DNA from: Amycolatopsis sp.
GTDB taxonomy: Bacteria > Actinomycetota > Actinomycetes > Mycobacteriales > Pseudonocardiaceae
Reading direction: 5' to 3'
Assembly: GCF_025464955.1 (NCBI RefSeq)
Contig: NZ_JAODNM010000126.1
Location: 80,762 to 144,761 of the forward strand
Length of the DNA stretch: 64,000 nucleotides
The position numbers and the translations under genes were made by a program. Shown here piece after piece: positions 7,513 to 16,457 of this stretch (within the stretch, counting starts at the first letter, position 1; every line of letters begins with the position of its first letter). Below the pieces are notes generated by a model. That model worked only from the letters and a program-made list of their open reading frames with translations, searched no databases and was not told the DNA's origin.

Positions 7513-8130
7513 TCAGGCCCACTGCACGACGTCGGCGTGGTCCAACCGGGGAAGCCGGTCGAACCAGGGGTTTTCACCCGGGTGGCCGATGTTGACGACC
7601 AGGAACGACCGGAATCGGCCGTCGGGGAAGAACTCGGCGTCGAGACCGGCTTTGTCGAATCCGGCCATCGGACCGGCTGCGAGGCCCTGCGCGCGGACGG
7701 CGAGAATGAAGTAGCCGGCCTGCAGCGTCGCATTGAATTCCCCGGTACCGGTCCGCATGTCTTCGTCGGCATCGAAGACGTCTTTCAGTTCCGGCCGGAA
7801 CGGCAGCACGGTGGGAATGTGCTCGTGGAACTCGGTGTCGACGGCGAGCACCGCGACGGCCGGGGAGGCCGCGGTCTTGGCCTTGTTGCCATCCGCCATG
7901 TGCTCGAGGAGTCGGTCGCGGCCCGCGCCCGCCCGGACGTACAGCACGCGGAGCGGCTGGGTGTTGGCCGCGGTCGGCGCCCATTTCGCGAGGTCCCAGA
8001 TCGCGGTCAGGTCAGCGTCTGTGACCGGAGTCGGCGCGAAGCTGTTGGCGGTGCGCGCGTCGGTGAACAGCACCGCGCGCCCGGCGTCGTCCAGCCGGTC
8101 GAGCTTCAGGTCTTCCACGGCGTCCGTCAT
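7513..8130 (-). CDS. Malonic semialdehyde reductase RutE/HadB-like nitroreductase
   Basis: 205 aa, nitroreductase fold. 'LFTDARTANSFAPTPVTDAD' and WDLAKWAPTAANTQPLRVLY match the FMN-binding N-terminal region of the RutE/HadB-type nitroreductase subfamily. 'LQAGYFILAVRAQGLAAGPM' and the C-terminal VVNIGHPGENPWFDRLPR carry the other FMN and NAD(P)H contacts. A strong AAGGAAGAG precedes ATG 8130, so this start is preferred to upstream in-frame starts. The natural substrate may be an aldehyde, enone or quinone. It is divergent from an HxlR regulator, a common arrangement for stress-induced nitroreductases. Confidence 0.87.
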   Translation of the reverse strand: MTDAVEDLKLDRLDDAGRAVLFTDARTANSFAPTPVTDADLTAIWDLAKWAPTAANTQPLRVLYVRAGAGRDRLLEHMADGNKAKTAASPAVAVLAVDTEFHEHIPTVLPFRPELKDVFDADEDMRTGTGEFNATLQAGYFILAVRAQGLAAGPMAGFDKAGLDAEFFPDGRFRSFLVVNIGHPGENPWFDRLPRLDHADVVQWA

Positions 8131-8169
8131 GACTCTTCCTTCAGTTGCAACTATTATAAAACTAGCGAC

Positions 8170-8250
8170 ATCTTCGAAGATATCACGCATCAACTTCTTC
8201 AACCATGGCGACTTTGAAAAAACTAGCCCCAGGTGCAAACCTAGCTTGCA
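8170..8250. promoter_or_regulatory. Nitroreductase/HxlR divergent control region
   Basis: This contains a perfect 12-bp palindrome ATCTTCGAAGAT (8170-8181), the repeats AAACTAGC (8220-8227, with another copy just outside at 8159-8166) and AAACCTAGC (8237-8245), and an inverted repeat TGCAA-N7-TTGCA (8234-8250) lying just before the HxlR -10 element. These are the likely operators for HxlR autoregulation and nitroreductase control. Confidence 0.5.
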
Positions 8251-8252
8251 GG

Positions 8253-8258
8253 TATGCT
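8253..8258 (+). promoter_or_regulatory. -10 element of HxlR gene, probably leaderless transcript
   Basis: TATGCT ends 7 bases before the HxlR ATG (8265), so transcription would start on or next to the A of the start codon. No Shine-Dalgarno sequence is present in front of the ATG, which agrees with a leaderless mRNA, a common arrangement in actinobacteria. Confidence 0.5.
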
Positions 8259-8264
8259 GGGTTT

Positions 8265-8621
8265 ATGGAGACCAGGATTGAGCCGGATCACGAGGTCGAG
8301 GCCTGTGACAAGGCGTTGGCTCGCGCGTTCGGCTTCCTGGGCAAGCGCTGGAACGGCGTATTGCTGGGAGCTCTCATGCAGAGCCAGGCGGGCTTCGCTG
8401 ACCTGAAACGGGCGGTCGGCGGGATCAGCGACTCGGTCTTGTCGGAACGACTGTCCGAGCTGGTCAAGGCTGACCTCGTACAGCGCACCGTCGAAGCGGG
8501 GCCGCCGATTGCGGTGCGTTATGAGCTGACGGCGTCCGGAAAGGCCCTGCTCCCGGCGCTCAACGAACTCACGACCTGGGCCAGGGACAACCTGCCCGAG
8601 TCGCAGTGCCGCAACCACTGA
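8265..8621 (+). CDS. HxlR-family transcriptional regulator
   Basis: 118 aa, a single winged-helix domain. CDKALARAFGFLGKRWNGVL, then FADLKRAVGGISDSVLSERLSEL (recognition helix region) and RYELTASGKALLPALNEL (wing and last helix) follow the HxlR pattern. The conserved Cys near residue 13 (EACDKAL) is the position used for redox or electrophile sensing in several HxlR/HypR-type proteins. It lies divergent to a nitroreductase and probably controls it in response to quinone, aldehyde or disulfide stress (inference from family and neighbourhood). Confidence 0.88.
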   Translation: METRIEPDHEVEACDKALARAFGFLGKRWNGVLLGALMQSQAGFADLKRAVGGISDSVLSERLSELVKADLVQRTVEAGPPIAVRYELTASGKALLPALNELTTWARDNLPESQCRNH

Positions 8622-8652
8622 CCCAGCGGACGCCGGCCCAGGCGGTCGAGTA

Positions 8653-9549
8653 TCAGCTCACAACCGGCATTGCCTGGGCAAGGCGGTCGACAAATCGATG
8701 CGCTGCCGCGGACAGCGGGTATTCGTGCCGCAAGTGCATCGCCACCTTCCTGGTGACCACCGGTCCGACCAGCGGGCGGGTGACGAACCGGGTGAACGAC
8801 AGCAGCGGCAGGACAAGTTCGGGCATCGCGCTGACGCCGAGCCCGGCCGCCACCATGCCGCCGGCGGTGGCAATAGTTCGGGTTTCCACCAGTGTTTCAG
8901 GCTCCGAGCCGGCTTGAGCGAACGCGAGATCGGTCAGCCGCCGCACGCTGCTGTCCGCACTCAACGCGACGAACGGTTCGGCAGCCAGCTCGGTCCAGGT
9001 GAGCTTGGCTCGCGCGGCCAGGTGGTGCCCTTCCGGCAGTACAGCGACAACCCGGTCTTCGAACAGCGGACGCAAGAGCAGACCGGTGGACGCCGGGCTG
9101 CTCTCGGTGACCGCGATGTCCGCCGTGCCAGAGCGGAGTTTCTCGAGCACCTCCCGCGTCGTCCCATCGACCAGATGCACCCTGACCTGGGGAAAGTCGG
9201 CCAGGAACCCAGCGACGACCGGCGGCAGAACTGCGGCCGCGATCGACGGCAGGGCGGCGATCGTGACATGGCCGCGCTCCCCGGCCCGGTAGTCGGCGAA
9301 CCGGCGCAACCCGCTCTGGTAGCTGTCGAGGATGCCCTCGGCAATGTCGAGCAGTTCGGTGCCCGCATCGGTCAGGTCCACCGATCGAGTCGTTCTGCTC
9401 AGCAGGCTGACATCCAGTTTGCGCTCGATCTCGCCGATGCTTCTACTCACCACCGACTGGCTCAGCAGCAGTTCGCCGGCGGCCTGGGTGAACGAGCCGG
9501 TCCGGGCGACCCGGCAGAACACGGTCAACTGATGGAGAGTGAGATCCAT
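8653..9549 (-). CDS. LysR-family transcriptional regulator
   Basis: 298 aa, full length. The N-terminal HTH is MDLTLHQLTVFCRVARTGSF, then TQAAGELLLSQSVVSRSIGE and IERKLDVSLLSRTTRSVDLT. A two-lobed inducer-binding domain follows (GHVTIAALPSIAAAVLPPVV, VHLVDGTTREVLEKLRSGTA, AVLPEGHHLAARA). It is divergent from the AtuA operon with an 80-base gap, so it probably controls that operon together with its own expression. The effector is unknown. Confidence 0.9.
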   Translation of the reverse strand: MDLTLHQLTVFCRVARTGSFTQAAGELLLSQSVVSRSIGEIERKLDVSLLSRTTRSVDLTDAGTELLDIAEGILDSYQSGLRRFADYRAGERGHVTIAALPSIAAAVLPPVVAGFLADFPQVRVHLVDGTTREVLEKLRSGTADIAVTESSPASTGLLLRPLFEDRVVAVLPEGHHLAARAKLTWTELAAEPFVALSADSSVRRLTDLAFAQAGSEPETLVETRTIATAGGMVAAGLGVSAMPELVLPLLSFTRFVTRPLVGPVVTRKVAMHLRHEYPLSAAAHRFVDRLAQAMPVVS

Positions 9550-9629
9550 ACGCCAAGAGCATAACCGAGTGCATTATTGATAGTGGCAAAGCACAGGTCC
9601 TCCGGTCATGATGGTGGCAGGGAGTGATC

Positions 9630-10967
9630 ATGAAGAAAGTAAGAATCGGCTCCGGCGCCGGCTTCGCGGACGACCGCATCGAACCCGCCGCCGAACTTGC
9701 CGAACACGGCAGGTTGGACTACCTCGTCTTCGAGTGCCTGGCCGAGCGGACAATCGCCCTGGCCCAGCTCGACCGCCTCCGCGATCCGGCCGCTGGATAC
9801 AACGAATGGCTAGGCGACCGCATGGACGCCGTCCTGGACACGTGTGCCGCCCGCGGCATCAAGATCATCACCAATATGGGTGCGGCAAACCCGCTCGCCG
9901 CGGCCAGGCTGGTCGCGGACATCGCTCATCGCAAGGGCCTGACCGGGCTGAAGGTCGTCGCCGTGACGGGCGACGACATGCTCGACATCATCAAAGGCAC
10001 CGATCTGCCGCTGCTCGAGCGCGAGGCGACGTTGTCCTCGCTCGGGGACACGGTCGTGTCGGCGAACGCCTACACCGGCTGCGAAGGTGTCGTCGCGGCC
10101 CTCGCGGGCGGAGCCGACATCGTGATCACCGGCCGCATCGCGGACCCGTCGCTCTACCTCGCGCCGCTCGTGCACGAGTTCGGCTGGGCTCACGACGACT
10201 GGGATCTGCTCGGCAAGGGCATCTGCGTCGGACACCTCTTGGAGTGCACCGGCCATGTCACCGGAGGCTACTTCGCGGACCCCGGCTACAAGGACGTCCC
10301 AGATCTTGCCCACCTCGGCTTTCCCATCGCCGAAGTCAGCGAAGACGGTTCGTTCACCGTCACGAAGGTCCCGGGCTCCGGCGGCCGGGTCACGGTCCGG
10401 ACGTGCACCGAACAACTGCTGTACGAAGTACACGACCCTTCGGCCTATTTGTCCGCAGACGCCGTCGCCGACTTCTCGGGCGCTCAACTGACCCAAGTCG
10501 GCCCCGACGAAGTCGCCGTTTCCGGTATCACCGGCCGGGAGCGGCCGCCCACGCTGAAGGTGTCGGTCGGCTACGTCGACAGCTTCATCGGAGAGGGGCA
10601 GATCTCCTACACCGGCCCGAACGCGCTCGCTCGGGGCAAGCTCGCGCTCGACGTCGTCCGCGAACGGCTGGACTTCGTCGGCGTGCCGACGACCGAGACG
10701 CGGTTCGAGCTCATCGGCGTCGACGCGGCGCACCGGGGCGCGGGCAAGTCCACCGCCGAACCCGCCGAAGTGCGCGTCCGCGTGGTCGGCCGGACGGACA
10801 GCTTCGACCAGGCCAAGCGCGTCGGCCACGAGGTGACGTCGTTGTGGCTGAACGGTCCGGCCGGCGGCGGGGGCGCCACCCGCGAGACCCACCAGGTGGT
10901 GGCCATCCTGTCGGTTTTCGTTCCCCGCCGGCAGGTTTCTCTCAAGCTCACGGCCATGGAGGTCTGA
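9630..10967 (+). CDS. AtuA-like protein (DUF1446, acyclic terpene utilisation family)
   Basis: 445 aa. MKKVRIGSGAGFADDRIEPA, 'LDYLVFECLAERTIALAQLD', IKIITNMGAANPLAAARLV, SANAYTGCEGVVAALAGGAD, IVITGRIADPSLYLAPLVHE, GHLLECTGHVTGGYFADPGY and 'SYTGPNALARGKLALDVV' are hallmark stretches of the AtuA/DUF1446 family. Family members occur in terpenoid and branched acyl-CoA degradation, but their chemistry is poorly defined. In many relatives the ~100-residue partner domain is fused at the C-terminus; here it is a separate gene overlapping the stop codon (TGATG). AGGGAG precedes ATG 9630. Function probably lies in catabolism of an acyl or ester compound, given the downstream carboxylesterase. Confidence 0.87.
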   Translation: MKKVRIGSGAGFADDRIEPAAELAEHGRLDYLVFECLAERTIALAQLDRLRDPAAGYNEWLGDRMDAVLDTCAARGIKIITNMGAANPLAAARLVADIAHRKGLTGLKVVAVTGDDMLDIIKGTDLPLLEREATLSSLGDTVVSANAYTGCEGVVAALAGGADIVITGRIADPSLYLAPLVHEFGWAHDDWDLLGKGICVGHLLECTGHVTGGYFADPGYKDVPDLAHLGFPIAEVSEDGSFTVTKVPGSGGRVTVRTCTEQLLYEVHDPSAYLSADAVADFSGAQLTQVGPDEVAVSGITGRERPPTLKVSVGYVDSFIGEGQISYTGPNALARGKLALDVVRERLDFVGVPTTETRFELIGVDAAHRGAGKSTAEPAEVRVRVVGRTDSFDQAKRVGHEVTSLWLNGPAGGGGATRETHQVVAILSVFVPRRQVSLKLTAMEV

Positions 10968-11284
10968 TGAGGCTGCACGAGCTCGCCCACAGCCGCACCG
11001 GGGACAAGGGCACGATCTCCGACATCTCCGTCGTCGCCTACCAACCCGGCGACTACGAGTTCCTCCGGCAGCACGTGACGGCCGGCCGCGTCCGCGAGCA
11101 CTTCGCCGACATCGTCCACGGCCACGTCGAACGCTACGAACTCCCCCAGCTATCCGCGCTGAAGTTCGTCCTGCATGACGCGCTCGGCGGCGGGGTCACC
11201 CGCACTCTCAACCTCGACATCCACGGCAAGAGCCTTGGCTCCTCGTTACTGGAGATGGAACTGCCCGGCCGAACGGAGACATGA
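10967..11284 (+). CDS. Small AtuA-related protein (split C-terminal domain of DUF1446)
   Basis: 105 aa: MRLHELAHSRTGDKGTISDI, 'YEFLRQHVTAGRVREHF', YELPQLSALKFVLHDALGGG, LDIHGKSLGSSLLEMELP. 'H-RTGDKG' and 'FVL-DALGGG--RTL--D-HGK' mark the domain that follows AtuA, either as a fused C-terminal part or as a separate subunit. The start overlaps the AtuA stop (TGATG) and the stop overlaps the next start (ATGATGA), so the three genes are translationally coupled. It very likely forms a complex with AtuA. Confidence 0.85.
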   Translation: MRLHELAHSRTGDKGTISDISVVAYQPGDYEFLRQHVTAGRVREHFADIVHGHVERYELPQLSALKFVLHDALGGGVTRTLNLDIHGKSLGSSLLEMELPGRTET

Positions 11285-12771
11285 TGACGACCAGGCCCAC
11301 CGTGACCACCACCAGCGGCGACGTACGTGGCCGCGCCCAGCCGACCGGCGGTGCGCTGTTCGCGGGCATCCCGTTCGCCCAAGCGCCAGTCGGCGAGCTG
11401 CGACTCCGCCCGCCACAGCCGAACGCGTCGTGGGAGGGCGTGCGCGAGGCTTCCGAATTCCCGCCCTGCCCGCCCCAGCGCGGAACGGTTTCCCTGCCGG
11501 ACAACGAATCTCTGTCCGCGCTGGGCCGGACCAGCGAGGACTGTCTTTACCTCAACATCTGGACGCCGGGGATCGAGGGGGCACGGCCGGTCATCGTCTG
11601 GATCTATGGTGGCGGGTTCGAGCTGGGATCCGCGTCGCCGCCGATGACCGACGCGGCGTCACTCGGTCGCCGGACGGGCGCCGTGGTCGTCGCGCTGAAC
11701 TACCGGCTCGGCGCGCTCGGCTGGCTGCATCTCGCCGGCGTCGGCGGGCAGGAATGGGCCGACAGCAGCAATCTCGGCCTCCAGGACCAAATCGCGGGCC
11801 TGCACTGGGTCCAGGAGAACATCGAGGCCTTCGGCGGCGATCCCGGCAACGTCACCCTGGTCGGCGAGTCCGCCGGCGCGTTTTCCATCGGTGCGCTGCT
11901 CGCCGCGCCTTCGGCCGCCGGAACATTCCATCACGCGATCCTGAGCAGCGGCAGCACCGAACGCGTGTACAGCGCCAAGATCGCGGCGTCGATCGCCGAT
12001 GATCTCTTTGCCGCGCTGCGTGTTTCCACTGTGGACGAATTTCGTTCCATGTCCGCGGAACGGATTCTCGAAGCTCAGGCAACCGTGATCGACTCGGACA
12101 TCGGCCGGCGCAACCTCTCCGGCGGCCGAGCCTGGGGCGTAGTCCACGATGGAACCGTACTTCCGATCTTGCCCCAGCAGGCGGTGCGAGCGGGGTCCGC
12201 CAAGAACGTGTCTCTGCTGGTCAGCGCCAACCGCGACGAGATACGGATGTGGGAGCAGCTCCCCGGATTCGTCCCCTCGCACGACGACGAGCTCCTCGCC
12301 GAGATGCGGCGGACCGGCTTCAGCGAGCCCGACGCCCTCTTGTCCGCCTACCGCAAGCGCGACCCGGACGCGGGCCTTGCCCGGCTGCGCACCCGGTTCC
12401 TCACCGACGCGATCTACCGCATCCCGGCAAGTCGGCTGGCACAAGCGCAGGTCGACGCCGGGGGTAAGGCCTACGCCGCCTTGTTCAGCGGCCAACCGGC
12501 CGGACCGGAGGCCGGCACACCGCACGGCGCCGACGTCCCCTACTTCTTCGACCAGCTCAACGTCGCCGGCGCCGACACGCCGGAAAACGTCGCGATCGCG
12601 GACGACCTGCTCGACGCCTGGAGGCGCTTTGTCAGCACCGGCGACCCGGGCTGGCCCGTCTACGACGGCGGCGCCGGCTCGAACACCCGCGAGTTCGGCG
12701 GCTCCGGCAGTCTCGTCACCGAACCCGCTGACGACGAAGTCGCCGCCCTCTGGCGCGCCCAGGAGCGCTAG
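11281..12771 (+). CDS. Type B carboxylesterase
   Basis: 496 aa, alpha/beta-hydrolase of the carboxylesterase type B family. GIPFAQAPVGELRLRPPQP and SEDCLYLNIWTP are the family N-terminal signatures. IVWIYGGGFELGS carries the oxyanion-hole GGG. VTLVGESAGAFS holds the nucleophile Ser (residue 197). The catalytic Asp/Glu lies near SANRDEIRMW, and the His is in TPHGADVPYFFDQL. There is no signal peptide, so it is cytoplasmic. It is the last gene of the AtuA operon and probably hydrolyses an ester substrate feeding, or produced by, the AtuA step. Confidence 0.9.
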   Translation: MMTTRPTVTTTSGDVRGRAQPTGGALFAGIPFAQAPVGELRLRPPQPNASWEGVREASEFPPCPPQRGTVSLPDNESLSALGRTSEDCLYLNIWTPGIEGARPVIVWIYGGGFELGSASPPMTDAASLGRRTGAVVVALNYRLGALGWLHLAGVGGQEWADSSNLGLQDQIAGLHWVQENIEAFGGDPGNVTLVGESAGAFSIGALLAAPSAAGTFHHAILSSGSTERVYSAKIAASIADDLFAALRVSTVDEFRSMSAERILEAQATVIDSDIGRRNLSGGRAWGVVHDGTVLPILPQQAVRAGSAKNVSLLVSANRDEIRMWEQLPGFVPSHDDELLAEMRRTGFSEPDALLSAYRKRDPDAGLARLRTRFLTDAIYRIPASRLAQAQVDAGGKAYAALFSGQPAGPEAGTPHGADVPYFFDQLNVAGADTPENVAIADDLLDAWRRFVSTGDPGWPVYDGGAGSNTREFGGSGSLVTEPADDEVAALWRAQER

Positions 12772-13011
12772 CTACCCGCACGGCCAAAGATGCTGGCATT
12801 GCGCAAGCGTCACTGCCGCGCCGTTCGTCACGCGTGCCAAGACCACGCGGAAGAACCTGAGGAGTTGGCTTGGGTGATCTCGCCGAAAATTCCGCGGGTT
12901 GGTCGAGGTGCACATCGCCCCGGCCCTCGCTGAGTGACAAACGCGCTGACGGACGCGTCGGTAGGATCACGGCATCACCCGATGGCGGGTCCGAACCCGG
13001 GAGAATCGCCC

Positions 13012-13704
13012 ATGCTGAAGGCCTTCGCCGACCTCTCCACACCGCTGGTCGCCGATGCCTGCGTGCGGCTAGGCGTGCCACTGCGGCCCGCGCCACCCGG
13101 AATCTGCGCGGTCGCAGCGGGGCACCGGATAGCCGGCCGCGCGTTGCCGACGCGCCACTACGGAAGCGTGGATGTCTTCCTGGAGGCGTTCGGCAAGGCC
13201 GAGCAAGGTGACGTGCTCGTGGTCGACAACGGCGGACGAACTGACGAAGCCTGCGTCGGTGACCTGGCGGTGCTCGAGGCCGAGGCCTCCGGAGTCGCAG
13301 GCCTGGTGATCTGGGGGCTGCATCGCGACACCCCAGAACTCGTGGACATCGGGCTTCCCGTATTCAGCTACGGCAGCTATCCACCCGGCCCGACGCGACT
13401 GGACGAGCAGGAGCCCGAAGCGCTGAAGACAGCCAGGTTCGGGCCTCATATGGTCAGCCCCGAGGACGTCGTCTTCGGCGACGACGACGGCGTGCTGTTC
13501 GTCGCTGCCGAGCGCGTCGAAGAAGTGCTGGCGACCGCGCACCGCATCTGGGAGACCGAGCGGACACAGGCCGACCGGATCAAAGCGGGCGACACCTTGC
13601 GTCGACAGACCGCCTTTGACAACTACCTCACGCGTCGCGTCGCCGACCCCTCCTACACCTTCCGGCACCACCTCCGCCAGATCGGCGGGGCCATCGAGGA
13701 GTAG
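13012..13704 (+). CDS. RraA-like / 4-hydroxy-4-methyl-2-oxoglutarate aldolase-family protein
   Basis: 230 aa from ATG 13012 (MLKAFADLSTPLVADACVRL). 'DVLVVDNGGRTDEACVGDLA' and GVAGLVIWGLHRDTPELVDI are the metal- and oxyacid-binding motifs of the RraA/HMG aldolase fold. An upstream in-frame ATG at 12934 would add 26 residues with no family match, whereas a GGGAG lies before 13012. Family members cleave 4-hydroxy-4-methyl-2-oxoglutarate or act as oxaloacetate decarboxylases; the RNase E-inhibitor role of E. coli RraA does not apply by homology alone. It is monocistronic as far as visible. Confidence 0.82.
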   Translation: MLKAFADLSTPLVADACVRLGVPLRPAPPGICAVAAGHRIAGRALPTRHYGSVDVFLEAFGKAEQGDVLVVDNGGRTDEACVGDLAVLEAEASGVAGLVIWGLHRDTPELVDIGLPVFSYGSYPPGPTRLDEQEPEALKTARFGPHMVSPEDVVFGDDDGVLFVAAERVEEVLATAHRIWETERTQADRIKAGDTLRRQTAFDNYLTRRVADPSYTFRHHLRQIGGAIEE

Positions 13705-13828
13705 CACGGGGTTCGATCTCATCCCGGATGGCGTTTCAGCCGACTCAGCCGAGGCTGCTCTTGGCACCAGCAGCCATCAGCCGACGTCATGTCAACGACC
13801 TCGCGGCCCAGGCAGCAGAGCGCCATGC

Positions 13829-14617
13829 TCACAAAGTAGTGATGAGACCTCCGTCGATGACGAAGTCGGAACCGGTCACGTTCCCCGCGCGCCCGCTGGC
13901 CAGCAAGGTCACCAAGTCAGCGACTTCTTCGGCGCGCGTGAAGCGGCCGGTCGGAACACCCGCCGAAGCCTGTGCCACGACGTCGGTGGCCTGACCGCCG
14001 GCGGCTTTCGCGACAGTAGCCGCAACTCCGTCGTCACCTAGCCACAGCGCGGTCTCCACCGGCCCCGGACTGACTGTGTTGACGCGAATCCCGCGCGGGC
14101 CGAACTCCTTCGACAGCGATTTGGAGAAGTTGGTGAGCGCGCCTTTTGCCGCGCAGTAGTCGATAACCGTCGGATCCGGAAGGAACGAGTTCACCGAACT
14201 GACCGTGACGATGGTGGCAGGTGCACGCTCGAGCAGGTAAGGCAAGGCCGCACGGGTGGTCCGGACGGCCGAGAGGAAGTTGATCGTCAAAGTCCGCTCC
14301 CAGTCCTCATCAGTGATCGCGAGGAACCCGTCCACCCGGACGGTCACGCCGCCCACATTGTTGACCAGGATGTCGACACCACCGAACTGTCGGACCGCCT
14401 CCGCGACCAGCCCGGCAGGTCCGTCGGGGGTGCTCAGGTCGACCTCGACTGGATGCAGCGAACCCAGCGCGGAGAGATCGGACAACTCAGCGCCGTGTGA
14501 ACGGGCTCCGGCGACGACATTCGCACCCTCGCTAAGCAGAGCGCGGGTGACGGCCAGTCCGATCCCCTTGCTCGCGCCAGTGACGACGGCAGTCTTGCCA
14601 GTCAGGTTCAGGTCCAC
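13829..14617 (-). CDS. Short-chain dehydrogenase/reductase (SDR)
   Basis: 262 aa from GTG 14617, which has CCAGGAG in front. The cofactor motif is TGASKGIGLAVTRALL, with NNVGG in the middle of the Rossmann fold, VTVSSVNSFLP (catalytic Ser) and the active-site YCAAK. PGPVETALW then ASGRAGNVTGSDFVIDGG closes the fold. It is a classical SDR, NAD(P)-dependent, oxidising or reducing an alcohol/carbonyl; the substrate cannot be predicted. An in-frame upstream extension to 14791 has no family similarity. Confidence 0.88.
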   Translation of the reverse strand: MDLNLTGKTAVVTGASKGIGLAVTRALLSEGANVVAGARSHGAELSDLSALGSLHPVEVDLSTPDGPAGLVAEAVRQFGGVDILVNNVGGVTVRVDGFLAITDEDWERTLTINFLSAVRTTRAALPYLLERAPATIVTVSSVNSFLPDPTVIDYCAAKGALTNFSKSLSKEFGPRGIRVNTVSPGPVETALWLGDDGVAATVAKAAGGQATDVVAQASAGVPTGRFTRAEEVADLVTLLASGRAGNVTGSDFVIDGGLITTL

Positions 14618-15211
14618 GGGAAACTCCTGGTTCGGAAGTCGATTCGACGCCGAAAAGGCGCTCCGCATCAGCCTAGGGGAACGACTTTTGAACAGAACTT
14701 GCCCATCTCGGCCTGGCAAGCTGAGTTCCGCAGGCATCGAACCGAACCAGTGAGTAACGTCAGAACGCCCGGGCAGCGATGACACCTGCAAGCGATCAGA
14801 ACGAGCCCAGGGTGAACAACTGTGACAACGCCAGAGGTCGGGAAGGAAAGTATCAACACCGCGCTGCCGCGACGGGGGTTGGCGATTGCTTCGGTGGCCA
14901 TCGACTCGGCCGGCCTGATGGTTGCCTTGTCGACTTGGGTCGCCTGGCTGATCATCCGGCCCCGTCTACAGGACGCCGTCCACTGCTCGTGGATCAGGCA
15001 GGTGCCGCGGCTTTCACACTCACCCCGTCGGCACGGAGCCCGCCGGCCAATCCGATCGGGGCATACGGCTCGTACTTCAACTAGCCGTGATCCTTTCGAG
15101 CGTGTCTTGACGAACGCAGCCACACCACTGTTGCGCCAAGACTTTCGCCGCGTTGTTGAAGGCTTCGCGCAGCCAGGTTTAGCCCCGATCTCGCACGCAA
15201 AGGTGGCTACC
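14618..15211. other. Non-coding or relic stretch, no recognisable gene
   Basis: Nothing matches a family with confidence. On the plus strand from 14822 a frame beginning MTTPEVGKESINTALPRRGL contains one hydrophobic segment (LMVALSTWVAWLI) and then loses coding character, which may be the stump of a small membrane protein. The rest looks decayed. Confidence 0.35.
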
Positions 15212-15640
15212 TTACGAATCCGGGGGAACAACGATATGAACGGCTGCCTCCTCGGCTGATGCCGCTCCGCCGTCGATGCCGACATCGGACGCGAACAGCT
15301 CTTCGTCACGATCGTCCGACGTTCCCTCGTCCGAGGAAACCAACCTGCCGGCCCGTCTGTCCCCTACCTCGCGGTCAAGCAACTCACCGTCCGTTCCGAC
15401 GACGTCCCCGAGCCCATCACCATCCACATCGGACAGTTCGGGCACCTCCCGAGCGAGCCGGCCTTTCCAGCTCTCGCCGGACGATTCCTCTCGCGCCGTA
15501 GTTCCCCAGTCTTGGGTTGCCCAAGGACGTTCAGGCGGCGAGTAGCCTTCGTCCAGTGCGTCGCGGACGCCCCTGTCCTCAAGCGTGTCCTCGACGTCGA
15601 GTAGGCCGGTATCCGCGTTGTCATCGATGTCGTCGTCCAT
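15212..15640 (-). CDS. DUF5709-family protein
   Basis: 142 aa, very acidic (N-terminus MDDDIDDNADTGLLDVEDTL) with the family pattern 'DRGVRDALDEGYSPPERPWA', ESSGESWKGRLAREVPE, DREVGDRRAGRLVSSDEG and SDVGIDGGAASAEEAAVHIV. DUF5709 proteins are conserved actinobacterial proteins of unknown function, without membrane segments or known catalytic motifs. It stands alone between non-coding stretches. Confidence 0.85.
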   Translation of the reverse strand: MDDDIDDNADTGLLDVEDTLEDRGVRDALDEGYSPPERPWATQDWGTTAREESSGESWKGRLAREVPELSDVDGDGLGDVVGTDGELLDREVGDRRAGRLVSSDEGTSDDRDEELFASDVGIDGGAASAEEAAVHIVVPPDS

Positions 15641-16007
15641 GATGTCCTGCTCCTTCGTCCGCTACGAATGGAATCAGGGTCCGAAGCCCTGAACCCGGGT
15701 AAGGATCGCGGCTGTTCCTTCTCGACGCCTTGCTGCGACTTTGGGGTGTCGTCGCAGTGGGGGCTTCGCGGTCATCGGCAGCCTAGTCCCTTTTTGCCAC
15801 ACAACCCGAACGCCGCCGTTGTCGACGACGCCCCGCCAGGATGCACGGCAGATCAGGCCGACGCAACGCGCGCGAGGTAAGGATCGCCACGGAGGGACCT
15901 CCCCATCCTGGGTGCGAGTTCGAGTCGCCTGACGAATTCGTTCAAGGCGACTCAGCCGGATCCGCTCGCTCAAGGACGATATTTTTACTTCTGCGTATGG
16001 GTTTTTC
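15641..16007. other. Gene-free stretch with a hairpin
   Basis: No gene is seen. GAGTCGCC (15919-15926) pairs with GGCGACTC (15944-15951) around an AT-richer loop. The region becomes unusually AT-rich just before the DUF222 gene (15974-16007). Confidence 0.35.
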
Positions 16008-16457
16008 ATGATCTGGACGGATTCACTCGTGCGGGTGAGTGATGGATCCGAGTTTTTGTCGGAGGTGATGGCTACCGTCGGGCGGGTGATCGATTGTAGA
16101 GATTCTGAGTTGGCGTCGTTGTTGGAGTTGTCAGCAGAGGGAGTGGACGAAGCCGGCGTAGTGCGGGCGTTGAGTGCGTTGGCTCGCGCACAAGCGATGT
16201 TGGAGGCGGTACGGTTGCGGTTTGTCGGGCGTTTGAGTGGACTCCGCGGAAGTGATACCGCTGCAGTGGTAGCGGGTGTGGAGCGAACCAGCGTGGCGAA
16301 AGCTGGCGGTGATGTGGAGTTGGCGGGCGTGCTGGTGTCACGGTTGCCGATGACGGGCGCGGAGTTGGCGGCGGGGCGGTTGTCGATGGAGCGTGTCCGC
16401 CAGATCGCGCGGGCGACCACCGATGCCGAGGACCTTCGTTCGCGCAGTCGTTCTTGA
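16008..16457 (+). pseudogene. DUF222 (13E12 repeat) protein, truncated after the N-terminal domain
   Basis: 149 codons. 'LSALARAQAMLEAVRLRFVG', VERTSVAKAGGDVELAGVLV, SRLPMTGAELAAGRLSMERV and RQIARATTDA match the first part of DUF222 proteins, which normally continue for about 250 more residues to an HNH nuclease. Homology ends near 16430 and the frame stops at 16457. Base composition differs from the neighbours (many TTG and GTT codons, AT-rich 5' flank), which suggests a mobile or foreign origin. A second DUF222 gene at 38213-39133 also lacks an HNH motif. Confidence 0.72.

Noticed and set aside
15905..15955. tRNA-like T-arm (GTTCGAGTC)
   Set aside because: No acceptor, D or anticodon stem can be drawn; the local hairpin GAGTCGCC/GGCGACTC is a simple stem.
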